NCBI GenBank assembly: GCA_963920575.1
Contig: OY986964.1
Span: 35,888,527 to 35,952,526 of the forward strand
DNA length: 64,000 bases
Direction: 5' to 3'
From: Narthecium ossifragum
Lineage: Eukaryota > Streptophyta > Magnoliopsida > Dioscoreales > Nartheciaceae
Shown here: positions 1 through 11,281 of the stretch, in pieces
Position numbering within the stretch: position 1 is the first letter of the stretch
Layout: each line of letters opens with the position of its first letter
Program-made: the position numbers and the translations under genes
The notes under the pieces: generated by a model
What the model was told of the DNA's origin: nothing
Seen by the model: the letters and a program-made list of their open reading frames with translations, nothing else
Database searches by the model: none

Positions 1-856
1 TGATCTGAACTTCCTGAAGACCCCTACCATCAGCGGCGAGACGTTTGTCCAATGGGATCGTGTAACCCTTTGGGTTCTTCCAATTTGAAATGCAAGGTGG
101 AATCTTCCAGTCCTGCTGGTCCTTCACGGTTACAGGTCTGGGTGGAGAATGCATAACAGGCACAGGAGGGGAACCAGATGCTTTGGGTACTCTCTTATGC
201 TTGAACTTTGGTGGTTCCAGTGGGTCCACGGGCATCTCAACCATTCTAATAATCCTTTCTTTTGCCCCAGAATTAAATGCAGCATTTTGCTGAGATGGCT
301 TGTACTTGATAAACTTGGAATCTGAGGACTGCGTTGGTACATTCTTCGGCTGTGCGGCACTCAACCTCACATTCACAATCTTCTCCAAGGCAGCCTTTGT
401 TCTCTGTGTCGTCTCCTCGATCTCCTTCTCCAACTCCTCTGATGGCTTCTCTTCTTCAGCTGCTACTTTCGGTACAAGGTCCTTGTGCTGGGAGTAAATA
501 ATCTTGGAGGCATTCTCGTTCTGCTTCACGATCGCATCAAACGCGACCTTCCCTTGGGAATCAACAGTGAGGGGAAGGATCTTGGATCCAGGCTTCTCAT
601 TCTTCCTTCCCATGCCAAGAGGGTACTGTGCAACATGAATCTCAGGGAATGCCCCACCATCTCCAAAGTCCTCGGGCCTCCGCGGCACGAAACCAGACCG
701 CTTCCCATATAGCGGAATCAGGTTTGGCTTGATCACAGCAGAACTACTAGGTTCTGAGGAGTTGAACCGCTCCTTGAACCAGGGGTCGTTCGAGTGATCA
801 TAAAAGGAAGCGCCAGAAGACTTGACAGGAGGTAGGAGTTCCTTGAGTGCTGCCAT
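1..856 (-). CDS. SKIP: SNW/SKI-interacting protein (SKIP), N-terminal half, cut by window edge
   Basis: One uninterrupted frame runs from the ATG at 856-854 to the window edge (285 codons), so about half of a protein that is usually near 600 residues is visible. The N-terminus begins MAALKELLPPVKSSG. A run of conserved SKIP sequence follows (YGKRSGFVPRRPEDFGDGGA, then a QYPLGMGR stretch). The SNW signature (S-N-W-K-N-P-K-G) starts at residue 257 and is followed by PLDKRLAADGR. SKIP/Prp45/SNW1 proteins are nuclear factors that join the activated spliceosome; in plants they also bind transcription complexes such as Paf1 and affect clock and stress genes. That role is family knowledge. The coding part seen here has no intron or frameshift. 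An intron in the leader is inferred (see next entry). Identity is very secure. Confidence 0.97.
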   Translation of the reverse strand, partial: MAALKELLPPVKSSGASFYDHSNDPWFKERFNSSEPSSSAVIKPNLIPLYGKRSGFVPRRPEDFGDGGAFPEIHVAQYPLGMGRKNEKPGSKILPLTVDSQGKVAFDAIVKQNENASKIIYSQHKDLVPKVAAEEEKPSEELEKEIEETTQRTKAALEKIVNVRLSAAQPKNVPTQSSDSKFIKYKPSQQNAAFNSGAKERIIRMVEMPVDPLEPPKFKHKRVPKASGSPPVPVMHSPPRPVTVKDQQDWKIPPCISNWKNPKGYTIPLDKRLAADGRGLQEVQI

Positions 857-3800
857 AACTGTATAGGGTTTTTTTGTGAAGCTGCAATCACACAGTAAGT
901 AAAGGACATCAGCAAATTATCAGCCAAAGAGAGAGTTCATCAGAGGAAAGAAAACTTTTAAGTTCTAAAAGGAAAAGACATTGGAGCAGAATAGAACTCT
1001 ACACAAAAAAAAATGCACTAATGGCAAACTTAAACATGAATTAGCAGTAAAGAAACAATTAAATAACAAGCAATTAAAAATCCTAGATCCCACGTTAAAA
1101 GTGGGATTACCACGTAAAAAATCATTCAGCTGTCAGATATTCAGAAATAGAACATATTTACAAGATGCACATAAAACCAATGAGCAAGGAATTGAGCTCA
1201 TACCACTTTCTATTGTAATATTATCGAATCTGATCTAATGGTCGATGATTTACAGTATTAATTTCAACAAAGAACCAATTCAAATTTAATGAATTTGGCC
1301 TCATCATCCATCGATTCAAAACAAGGCGTCAAAGCGCTAAGCTAGTAGACATCAATTTGACTGAAATCAAAATACACAGACAAACCCATTGATTGACAAA
1401 ATTTTTACCGATTCCTGAGTTTTTTTCATGCTATAGATCCAAGCGTCTTTTGGTTTTTGGGAAACACAATACTATAGAACTTAAGTACAGGTCAAATCCC
1501 AAAATAAAAACAAAATATTCATTTATGTAATGTTGCTATACAAGAGCATTCCAAGTTACAACAAAGGCAAAAGGTATGCTAAAACATAAAGCTACAACCC
1601 TGAAGCAAAGCAGCAAACCACGAAGGCAGGAATTGAAGAACAGAATCTCACAGATGTGATGCGATGAAATGGGATGGTGTGGACGCATTGTGATTATGGG
1701 AGGTGACCTTTTTTGAGAACAGAGACGGCGTATTGTGTGGCGTTGATGAGATCGACGATGTTGTGGTGAGATCGTTCCTCGAATCCAAACAAGAAGATGG
1801 TGAGGAGGTCAGCTTTCTTGGCGAGGCGAGTGGCAGGGGTGAGAGGGAGATCAGGAGAGTTGAGACTTCTAAGGATCTGTCGGTATAGGGATTGCACCAC
1901 CGGCCAGTTCCTCGCCAAGTCCTCCGCCGTTGCCCATATCCACCCCTTCCCCATTACTAAAGAATAAAGACAACCTCTGGCGAGAGGATGAATGGATTCT
2001 GGTGGTGAGCATATAAATTGTTGGTTACCGGGGTTCAGGAACTCAAAGTTGGGCTTGGGCTGGACTGGCCCAAGCTGAGTGATCCATAATACTAAGCTTG
2101 GCCCATCAATGTAGTTCCCTTCAATGACATTTTTTTTTGTTAAGGGCAGTGCTAATGGCACCTAAAAATAGCACAACCAAGAGAGACAACTAAAAAATCT
2201 TGTCGAAAAAAAAACTAAACGCATTTTTGGAGATGGTGAACGTTTTTTGACAGATACTTACGCAAATTTTGGCATTGGCTTACATGATTTTTGGCAGATA
2301 CTTAAAATTTTTACTAACCTACAGAATCATACAACACAGCCAACACATGGATCGGAGAATCTAAAACTGAACATTGGGTATAACTATCCTAACACTAAAG
2401 TAGGACCCAGAACTAACTCGTAAAAGTGCTTAGACATTGAAAAATAATGTGAAGAGCCTAGGGACATAAATCAAGCATAGCTGCATATATCAATGATACA
2501 GATCACAAAAGAATTGAAAATTCTATTTAAAGATAACAGCCACATTATAAACATTGAAAAATAAAGAAGCTGCCTATTTCTGAAAAATCCCTTGTTTAAG
2601 AATAGAACTGTGAGCTTACTACTTAAATGAACTTCAACAGACGTTAAAAAAAAAATCCTAGAAAACTCAATGTATAGAGGTTAAGAGAAAAGCCTTGCAT
2701 CAAATACAATGCTAAGCTCAGACCCCAAAGAGGATAACTAGACACAGAAGTTCATCCAAAAAATATATATCTATGAGAACTGCCACTAGGAGTTGTAAAC
2801 CATCAAGTTGATTTTTAAATCTCCACAGGAAATAGAAAACGACAAAACCTACTGTTTCATATGAAGTGGTTAGTCTTTGTATGCAAGTAAAGTTCTCATG
2901 CTCCCTATGTCAGATCAAACTAAAATCTTTTGCTACAAAATTCTAGGAAAACAAATAAGCCATTAAACTGCTTACTAAATATGCTTGGAAAAACACACAT
3001 AGGATTCAATGTAAGATAACCGTACTTAATCATGCAGAACAACAAGAATACATGTCATAGCAAAAGCTATAAAATAGAAAAACAGCCAAAAGCACAGAAT
3101 AGCATGCCAACCCTAGATTTTGAAAAAAAAAAAATATATCCACAGTTCCATATTGATCCACTAGAAACTAACACTGAATACTTTGATACCAGAAAGAATC
3201 AAGGGCAGAGAAAAGGCTATCATTTTGGAAATAAAGATCTGCTCTTCACATTCCTAACAAAAGGAGGCACATTAATATGAACAATCTCGCTAACTGGAGT
3301 CTTGGAAATAATCCCAACAATATCAAGAACAAGGAAACTAGTTAAGTCATCTACTGCCGTTGTTGTCAAAAACATACACGGAAAAACTCTAAAAGAAAAC
3401 TAGAAAGCATGCGAACATAAAAAATAAGGCAACCTGGATCGGCTGAAGTAGCCAAAGGGCAGTTCCACGCCAAATTCAAACAAAATATACGACATGATAT
3501 CTGGAGTTTGACAAGAAAATGTCCGCAACACCGCACCTAAATCAACTATAAAACGATAGATCCCGATGGAAGCGATCGAATATAAGAAAAAACAAACCAT
3601 GGACTTTCAGATAAAAGCACGAACAAACAAGCGTTCTCATCAAGAGCTAACAAAACAGCAGTAAACCATAGAATACATCGAGATCTCCTACTACGATACC
3701 CTACATAGCACCAAATCATACCAGAATACACCGCGATTAGGAACGATTAGGAAACAAACCAAGAAACCAACCACTAAAAATACAATTGTTCAACACAGCC

Positions 3801-4060
3801 ATCTATCTTAAGCCAGAAGAAGAAAAGATTGCAAGAACATCTATAAAACCCTAATTTTGCCAGAGACGAAAAAGATCTGAGGTGGAAACGCTCACCAAGA
3901 AAGATGTCGAGATCGGGACGTCGGGGGTGCTGGCGGCGCTAGAGAGAGCTCTACGGTTGATAGGAGATTGGACGGAAGGGTGGCGCGCCGGCGGTATTGG
4001 CGCCTCTAGAGAGAGGTCGACGGTTGAGAGGAGGTCTCGGAACCGTCGGGAGCGCATCAA
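857..4060 (-). other. Inferred SKIP 5' leader: UTR exon, ~3 kb intron and promoter
   Basis: On the minus strand, 26 bases before the SKIP ATG lies a good acceptor (TGATTGCAG, exon resuming at 881). A strong donor (TTTCTTG|GTGAGC) ends a GC-rich, promoter-like block at 3896. This suggests a non-coding first exon of roughly 3896-4060 and an intron at 882-3895. Upstream, near 4110-4135, are two TGGGCC/GGCCC site-II-like motifs typical of housekeeping plant promoters, and a TATA-like ATATACC lies near 4070. The intron is AT-rich and, apart from the LYR ORF at 1694-1954, I recognise nothing in it. The exon boundaries are an inference from consensus only. Confidence 0.55.
1694..1954 (-). CDS. Small LYR-motif (Complex1_LYR) protein ORF, possibly a retrocopy
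   Basis: An 86-residue ORF starting MGKGWIWATAEDLARN. It carries the S-L-Y-R-Q-I-L-R motif that defines LYR proteins, then LPLTPATRLAKKADLL and EERSHHNIVDLI, and ends VLKKGHLP. LYR proteins are small mitochondrial helpers that bind acyl-carrier protein and support Fe-S cluster or complex I assembly. The frame stays open upstream to 2161, but the internal ATG at 1954 matches the usual family start, so I chose it. It has no intron and lies on the same strand inside the inferred SKIP leader intron, which suggests a processed copy. Against that, I see no clear poly-A tract or target duplication, and the frame is intact. It may be a functional nested gene or a young retropseudogene. Confidence 0.6.
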   Translation of the reverse strand: MGKGWIWATAEDLARNWPVVQSLYRQILRSLNSPDLPLTPATRLAKKADLLTIFLFGFEERSHHNIVDLINATQYAVSVLKKGHLP

Positions 4061-4358
4061 GCTAAGGTATATTAGGGTGATGGATTACCGTGACGCCCCA
4101 GGCATCCCTGGGTTTGGCCCATTTGGCCCGCTTCGCGTGACAAGTGATGAGTCGGTGACATATACCGGGCCAGGCTAAATCCTGGCCGTCGATTGCACCG
4201 GATCCGAAGTGGGATTAGTTGGGGCAATTCGGTCATAATTGTTGGGCTCAGCCTGTTAAATAGTTTTAATAGGATCCTTCGCTGTCAAATTAGCAACCAT
4301 CTTGGAAAGTTGAGGAGTTTTGAGTGATGAAAGATGGGTTCTGTTGTGAAGCACTCTC

Positions 4359-5170
4359 GGGCCAGTTTGGTTGCACTGCATCGTTTGATAGAGCTAGTGA
4401 TGGCAACGGGGTGGATTGAGACGGATATTGAAATATCCGTCCCCGTCCCCGTCCCCGCGCGGATAATGGGGATCGCGGACCATAACCATCCCCGCGAGTA
4501 CGCGGATATTACCAGCAATCTAAGGTTATCCGCAAAACCTAAAAAAAACCATTCAATATCTAAAATCTAAATCTAAATCCACTAAACTATCATCAACATT
4601 CACTCTCTAAAATTTCTAAAATCTAAATTCACCAAAACAGTCATTAGCATTTAGTCTCTATTAAAGTATTATTACAAAAATAGACTCTCTAAAATCCACC
4701 AAACCAACATTCATTGGCAGGGCGGGGTGGATATGCGGGGCGTGGCGGATAGCGGGGCGGATATTACCCAATATCATAATTCGCCCCGTACCCGCACGGA
4801 TTTTAATTTTCTAAACCATACCTGTATCCATGGGTAAAAAATCTATACCATACTCGTCCCCATCGGTGCGGATCGTCTCGGTTATCCAACAGTGCGGTCG
4901 ATTTTGCCATCTCTAAATAGAGTGCATCAAGTGATGCAGGGTATTGCATCAAACAATGCAGGGGTGTTAGATGCGCTCGCATCAACATGCATTGCGGAGC
5001 CATGAAACATGCATGGTGGCCGAATCAGCGGTATGGTTTGATGCAGGTAAACATACTTTATGTCATTAATGAAATTGCATTGTTTGATGCACCCGTCGAA
5101 CCAAAAGGTGGACCAAAAAAAATACGCATCATGTGATACATGCACCATTTGATTCAACCAACCAATGGGT
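4359..5170. mobile_element. Nested MITE pair
   Basis: The outer element has related ends: GCCAGTTTGGTTGCACTGCA at the left, and a right end that reads GGTTGGTTGAATCAAATGG on the other strand. It carries scattered GCATCA/TGATGC motifs. Within it, 4399-4911 is bounded by GATGGCAA and TTGCCATC. This inner part holds CCCCGTCCCCGTCCCCG and many GGGGCGGATA-type runs, a pattern seen in abundant plant low-copy-coding repeats. No coding sequence is supported. Target duplications are not clear, so superfamily assignment is left open. Confidence 0.5.
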
Positions 5171-5736
5171 CTCAATAATGAAAAATTATATTTACACGTT
5201 ATAATATAAATAAAATGAGACTAGTCAAGGCGGGACCATTAATATGTCTTATTTAGAGCCACTTTGTTAAGTTCCACGTGCTTTGGAGAAATTTTCTTTT
5301 TAAATCCACTTGTCTTTTGATTTGTCAATCGAGAGACACTTTTGTGTTTCTTTACAACACAGGCCAAATACATAAATTCGGGACCAAAATACCCCTTACC
5401 AACTCTCTTTTATCATTTAATGGCACCTGACACAAATACGAGAGAGAAAAATGAGAGAATTAATAGCACCTGACACAAATAAGAGAGAGAGATGAGAGGA
5501 TTCCTTACTTATACGAGGATTCCTTACTTAGCATTCCTATTCCTCACTTATGTGAGGAATTCCTTACTTATCATTCCTTATTTAGCCAATGAATTCTTAC
5601 TTATGCTATCAGTGAGGCCTCCGCAGCCATCCTCTCCCACCTGCTTTGTCACTACCCTTTTCTCTCTCATCATTTAACTCAACTGACACAAGTACCAAGG
5701 AGAGAGAGATGGGATCCATTAAATGGCTGTCATATC

Positions 5737-5780
<44 letters not shown>

Positions 5781-6983
5781 TCTCGCAGCTGATGTCTCTC
5801 TATCTCCCTCCATTCTCTCTCTTTCTTTCTCTCACAGTGGTCGTCGTCTCGTTCTCTACTACTGAGAGCCCGAGGTTGCTGTCGGCATCCGGTGGGAAAG
5901 AGGCGGCCATCGTCATCTCCAACTAGCGAGCCGTCGTCATCTTCTACTAGAGAGCCATCACCCGGGACTCCGCACGTTAGGAGGGAGGCCGCCGTCAGCA
6001 TAGTCACCAGCTACCTTACTTGAAGATGGAAATCGGTGTACTCGTCGTCGACGTCTTTGCCTTCCGCCTTCTAATGAATGATTTTGCCAAATATATCAGG
6101 ACGACCCTAAAATCACGGGAACATCCCATGGTGGCCATTGAGACCACACACCGAAAACACCATGAGGAAAGCCGAGCAAAGTTAAATTGCTTCGGTGGTT
6201 CACATCGGTTGTCGGCATCCAAAATTCAGACAGTAGGTCCAAGGTTAAGAAAATAGACTGCTCTCTCTCTCTCCCTCTATTTCTTTATGATTCCTTTACT
6301 TTGGCTACCATACCTAGAACCAATCGTTTCGAAATACCCAATTTATTAGTGATGTTCCTTAACTATTTACTTGTATTTTCTAGTAGTTTCTAAGGATTCC
6401 GTTTTGTGTAGACGGAAACATCAATAATTTATCGGGAATTGTATAGTCATGTCCACCTTCTAACATTTTAACATCACGGATATCTCTCACCCTTTGTATA
6501 GTTATAGCAGCCGACTAATCGACGATGTTGGGTGTTTAGCTCCTCTCTTCGTGAGGTCGATGTGACGTTCACACTGATCTCGCTGTCTACTTTCTCCCAA
6601 AGCGAGCAGTATTTTCTCATTTTATAATACCCACCACGCCTCTCTCAAAGCCCGAGCCCGATGACCTCGAGGCGCGAACCCAAACCTGGTGACCTCATCC
6701 TCGAGGCGCCATCCCGGCATCCTCGGATCGAGGCGCGACGTCTTCACCCTCGACAAGCCCTCCACTTCTCCTTTTCGCTCCTCCGACCTCGACATCCGGA
6801 CGTGCTCGGCGACCGCGGAGCTCGACGCATTCGGCTGCCTCGGAGGAGAGGTGGGAGAGAGAGAGATGCCACGGCGCCACTAGGGAGGGGGAGCCGGAGC
6901 CGGAGGGGAGGAGACAGACGGAGAAGAGAGAGAGAAACAGAGGAGAAAGCGGGAGGAGAGGAGGCGACGAAGTGAGAGAAGCC

Positions 6984-8643
6984 TGATTGGACGTGAAAAG
7001 TGTCGCGGCTTAACGCGCCCGATCAAAATTACAAATTTATAATCAAACTCCTAACTAACTACCTTTGGGGGTAGCTAGCGGTGAGTACGAGTCGAATCCA
7101 CAGGGAATGCGTATGGAAACAATTAAACTACCAAGCTCAATCTAAGTGTTCCTACAAGGATAATTAAAGAAATGGTTTTGGGGTTTTAGGATATGATAAC
7201 TAAGAAAACATGTAAATGATTCAATTGATAGAGAGAGGTCCTAGAGAATCCCAATCCGGATTAGGCTCAATCGTAGCTTTCTAATGGATCAAGATGTGCA
7301 ATCCTATCGAGACACTACAATATCGACTACCTTGTGGCTAACAAAGGTCGTCGCTAACGAATAACCGGTTAAAGACTATCCGTCGAAAAAGGTGTATGCT
7401 AGAAAGCCGGCGATCGAGGGATTAGCTACGATCATCGCTAACGAGAGGTCGAGTTAGGATCATCTCGTCGCAAGGAATTGGGTTGTATGAAATATGGTAA
7501 TGGATCGAGGTGGTTCTAGCATCTCGCATCCAATACACTACAAAAGATAGGATAGATGCTAGGTTAGATGTGGATTGTAGTGGTTCTAGCACAACCAAGT
7601 CCCTAACCTAGAGCCAAGACTCCCTTCAACACAAGTGGCCATGGTTCTAGCACAACCTACTCATTGGGGAATATCAACAAACACCTATTGGGCACAAGGT
7701 TCAAGCTTATGCAAACCAAAGAATCCATTCATCCAACATTAGAATCCAACTACAAAGGTATAGAAATGAAGAATAAATTCATACAACTTGTCTCATAAGG
7801 ATTACAACATCCAAATCCAAAGAAAACTACAAATAAAAACCTAAAACATCATGGTATTCCACTAGGTAGATAGATTAGCTACTCATCTTCGATGGAGAAG
7901 TCATGGAGAAGAGATGGATCCTCCTCTTCTTCATCAATCTCCTCCCTCTTCGATGAGAGCTCCCTTCCTTGTCCAAGGGGATTGCCCCTTTCCTTAGCCT
8001 CTTCTTGTCCAAAAGAATCCCTTAAAATCCCCCAAAAGGGGTCTATTTATAGCCTCCAAGCATCCCCCACTCGGATTAGATCTGGACCATTGATTTTCCT
8101 CAGCTGGCACAAAAGGATCGATCCTTATAGGGTAAAGGATCGATCCTCCTCTTGAGTTCTGGCTGCGCCCCGACGAATATCGATCCTTCAGTAGATAAGG
8201 ATCGATCCTAGAGAATGTTGTGTTCTGTCACTGGAAAATGTGCAAAAGGGATCGATCCTTCCCATAGTGAGGATCGATCCTTGTTTTCTGCATATTATCT
8301 CTTTTGCCATTCAGCACTGCGCATTGGTACGAAAAATGCCATAACTTCATCTAGGAAATTCGGAATCATGAACCGTAAAATTCTTCAGAAACTAGACTTC
8401 CAGAGCTTTCCAATGATATATTGCACATTATCTGGTTCTTCCTGAAAAGGTACAGTTTAATCTTTGAAGTTGACCCATGTACCTAAATATGCTCGAATAG
8501 GCTCGTTTACGCTCCAAAGTTGATCTAACTTCTATTGAAGGCTCTTGTACCTGAAATACCATGAAGATTATTAGAAATACCTTGCTCGAAGACTAATAAA
8601 GGTAAATTAAGGGGTTAACTTGTGTACTTTTCACGTCTCATCA
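6984..8643. mobile_element. Solo-LTR-like insertion 1 (TG…CA, TSD AAGCC)
   Basis: A 1660-bp insertion beginning TGATTGGACGTGAAAAGT and ending ACTTTTCACGTCTCATCA, flanked on both sides by AAGCC (6979-6983, 8644-8648). The right arm of the host repeat keeps the uninterrupted site. TG…CA ends with a 5-bp duplication are what an LTR retrotransposon leaves after LTR–LTR recombination. The ends are unusually long near-perfect inverted repeats (about 18 bp). It shares the block GAGTCGAATCCACAGGGAA and long stretches near its right end with the copy at 9212. No coding domain is present. It contains repeated TGGTTCTAGCA motifs and six GGATCGATCC-type palindromes. Confidence 0.75.
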
Positions 8644-8884
8644 AAGCCGGGGGGGGAGAGAGAGGCCGGTGGGAGAGAGGGAGAGAGAGAGGCCGGTGGG
8701 AGAGGGGAGAAAGCAGGAGGAGAGGTGGGAGAGAGAGAGATGCCGCCTCCAAGCTCAAGGAGAGAGCAGCGCTGAGTGGGGTGAGGATGGTCTCGGACTC
8801 GGCGAGGGAGAGGACGAGCGGCCTCCGAGCTCAATGCCGCCTCCGAGCTCGAGCTCGATGTTGAGGATGTTGGCGGCGGGATGT

Positions 8885-9056
8885 GCCGCGGACGCCGAAG
8901 GCGGAGCTGGCGAGGACGGGGAAGGCGAGGCCGTGGCGTGAGGACGAGGGGGAAGAGGAGGATGAGGTTGGCGAGGGAGACGGTGGCGACGCCCTGCCAC
9001 CACGCCATGCCGAGGTCGACGAGGCTGCCGGTGAGGTAGTAGGATGCCACGGCCGG
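8885..9056 (-). pseudogene. Captured fragment of an NCS1 (PLUTO-type) nucleobase transporter, left arm
   Basis: Translating the minus strand gives [18 protein letters not shown], then [18 protein letters not shown]. After a frameshift the next frame gives [17 protein letters not shown]. This matches the conserved early transmembrane region of plant nucleobase cation symporter 1 proteins such as PLUTO, where the same order occurs (…SLVDLGMSWWQG… then …IPFPVLARASFGVRG…). Only about 57 codons are kept, with a frameshift, so it is a gene fragment and not a gene. It lies inside a large inverted-repeat element and is duplicated in the other arm. Confidence 0.7.
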
Positions 9057-9211
9057 GGACAACCTCGGGACGGCAGAGGGGACGGCGGGGTGGGGTCCCA
9101 CGACGTCGAGGGTGGACGGGCGCGATCGAGGCCGGGGCGACGGAGGCCGATGGCGAGGGCGATGGAGGCCGATGACGAGAGCGATGGAGGCCGGGTGAGA
9201 GCGACGGAGGC

Positions 9212-10841
9212 TGACACGCCTTGAAAAGTGTCGTAGTCTTAACAAGGAAGCCAAAATTACAAATTTATAATCAAACTATTAACTAACTACTTTATGGGTA
9301 GATAGTAATGAGTCCGAGTCGAATCCACAGGGAACTAATGGTTTAAGTCGTATAATAGGTATAATTCCTAGCCAAGGAGTTGGGAAAAAGATAATCTTTT
9401 GGGTTTTTATCTAGAACTAAACAAATACGAAAAGAGTACTAATAGATAAGATAATGCCAAGGAACTCTAATCAATAATAAAGAACTTACTATGTATTCCT
9501 AAGATAAGAGCGAATAAATCAACTCATATGATTTCATATAGTCGATAGGTGAATGGCTAGAAGTCCTACCGCTCGACGAAGACATCGGGGATAATATCAA
9601 GAATGGATATTGGTAAATAATCAAGATGGTTCTGGCACCTTGAGATCGCCTACTAGAATGTATCAAGTATTAGAGTTAACCTAGTGGTTCTGGCACTAGC
9701 ATTGTGGTTCTAGCACATATGAAATCCCTAATCTCGAATAATGATGAATAACGGATTAAGAAGCGGTCATAATGGTTCTAGCATTATGTGTAATGGTCCT
9801 AGCATTATGTGTAATGGTCCTAGCATTACAAGGCTCTTAATCTCGAGAAGGAGATCCTCACATCCATGGTCCTAGCACGGATGTTTGATGAGAAACTCTA
9901 ATCTCAAGCCCTAACATGCACAAGACCTAAATCTAGGGCATATAGGAACAAATCATTCATCTAACATATAATAATAATCACACCAATAGATAAAAATATA
10001 AAAACAATCCATTCAATCATCAAACGTATGATTTACAACTCATAATCTATAGAAAACCCTAATAAATAACTTTACTACATCATAGAATTCCTAGGCTAGG
10101 GTTTAGGTACTCATCTTAAGAATAGGACACCTTGATGAAGGTTGTTGAAGCCATCCATGCATGGATCTTCTCTCAAAGATCTAACCCTAACCCTAATTTA
10201 TTTGAGAAGAAAGGAGGAAGAAAAAGGGGGAAGAAAGCTGCAAAAAACGTCTAAAGGAACCCCAAATTCGGCCCTGCAAGGCTGCCAAAACGCCCCCAAA
10301 GAAGGCTATTTATAGCCCAAGACAAATCCTAACTCGGATTAGTCAATTTCCTTCTATTTTTCCCCGCAGCGCCCAAGGAGATCGATCTCCTTTGGGTTGA
10401 GATCGATCTTCTTCACTTCGGGAACTTCAAAAACTGGTATTTGCCCGACCCAGATCGATCTGCATGGGAAGCAGATCGATCTGGTTTTCCGTAACTGCTT
10501 CTTCTGCACCTCTGTACTAGAAATGGCATATCTTCCTATAGGAAACTCCAAATCACGAACCGTAAAAAGTACTGGAATCTAGACTTCAAGAGCTTTCCAA
10601 CCATGTATAGCACATCATCTGGTTCTTCCTAAGAAGGTACAGTTCAATCTTCAAAGATGGCCCACCTTTGCTCCATTGACTTCGCAGGTTCTTTATTTGT
10701 TCGTTTTAGCACCAAACTTGATCTAATCTTCGCTGAGGGTCCTTAATCCTGAAATGGGGAAAAGACAATCAAAATAGCATTGCTCGGAGGCTAACAGGAC
10801 CTAGTTAAAGGAGTGATTTGTGCACTTTTCACGTATTATCA
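9212..10841. mobile_element. Solo-LTR-like insertion 2 (TG…CA, TSD GAGGC)
   Basis: A 1630-bp relative of the element at 6984, beginning TGACACGCCTTGAAAAGTGT and ending GCACTTTTCACGTATTATCA. It is flanked by GAGGC on both sides (9207-9211, 10842-10846). Shared features include ACAAATTTATAATCAAACT near the left end, CGAGTCGAATCCACAGGGAA, CTATTTATAGCC, and a CATCTGGTTCTTCCT block near the right end. It has repeated TGGTTCTAGCA/TGGTCCTAGCA motifs and four AGATCGATCT palindromes. No coding domain. The flanking DNA is GAGGGCGATGG-rich low-complexity sequence. Confidence 0.75.
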
Positions 10842-11281
10842 GAGGCCGATGGCGAGGGCGATGGAGGCCGGGTGAGGGCGATGGCGAGGGAGGCCGGGCG
10901 AGGGCGATGGCGAGGGAGGCCGGGCGAGGGCGATGGCGAGGGCGAGGGAGGCCTGGCGAGGGCGAGGGCAATGGCGAGGGAGGCCGGGCAAGGGCAAGCG
11001 CGATATCCGAGAGGTGAGAAGGGAGAGAGAGAGAGAGAGTGAGTGAGTGAGTGGGGATTGATGACGTGGCAGGTATTTAAATCTCTTCCTAATTAATGGC
11101 CTGGACTTGGTAGGTAGGGATTAACATAGCAAAAGACACGTCAAGCATCCCTCTCTCTCCTCTGACATCTCATATCCTCCCTCGCTCTTTCTCCTCTAAA
11201 TAACTAGGAAATCCTCACAAATAATTAAAAAATACTTCAAATAATTAAAAAATCCTCACAAATAACTAAGTGTTCAATAGC

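Larger units (their letters stand above)
5286..9074 (+). repeat. Left arm of the inverted repeat, split by an LTR-like insertion
   Basis: Left-arm segments 5286-6983 and 8649-9074 correspond, in reverse complement, to 14467-12346. The 6984-8643 insertion is absent from the other arm. The arm may continue past 9074, but its partner then falls in the N gap. It contains a (TA)n tract, GA-rich low-complexity runs around 6840-6970 and 8645-8740, and the NCS1 fragment. Confidence 0.8.

Noticed and set aside
3882..4178. 98-residue plus-strand frame near the SKIP promoter
   Set aside because: It lies antisense to the inferred SKIP first exon and has no recognisable motif.
5609..6007. Long minus-strand frame with a YIYIYI run (and its mirror at 13748-14014)
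   Set aside because: Driven by the (TA)n microsatellite and GA/CT low-complexity sequence inside a repeat; no conserved domain, and it is present in both arms of the inverted repeat.
8631..9254. 207-residue R/P/S-rich minus frame
   Set aside because: Only ~38 residues match NCS1; the rest is low-complexity and the match continues in another frame.
10818..11042. G/E/R-rich frames over GAGGGCGATGGCGAGG repeats
   Set aside because: Short tandem GC-rich repeat read as protein.
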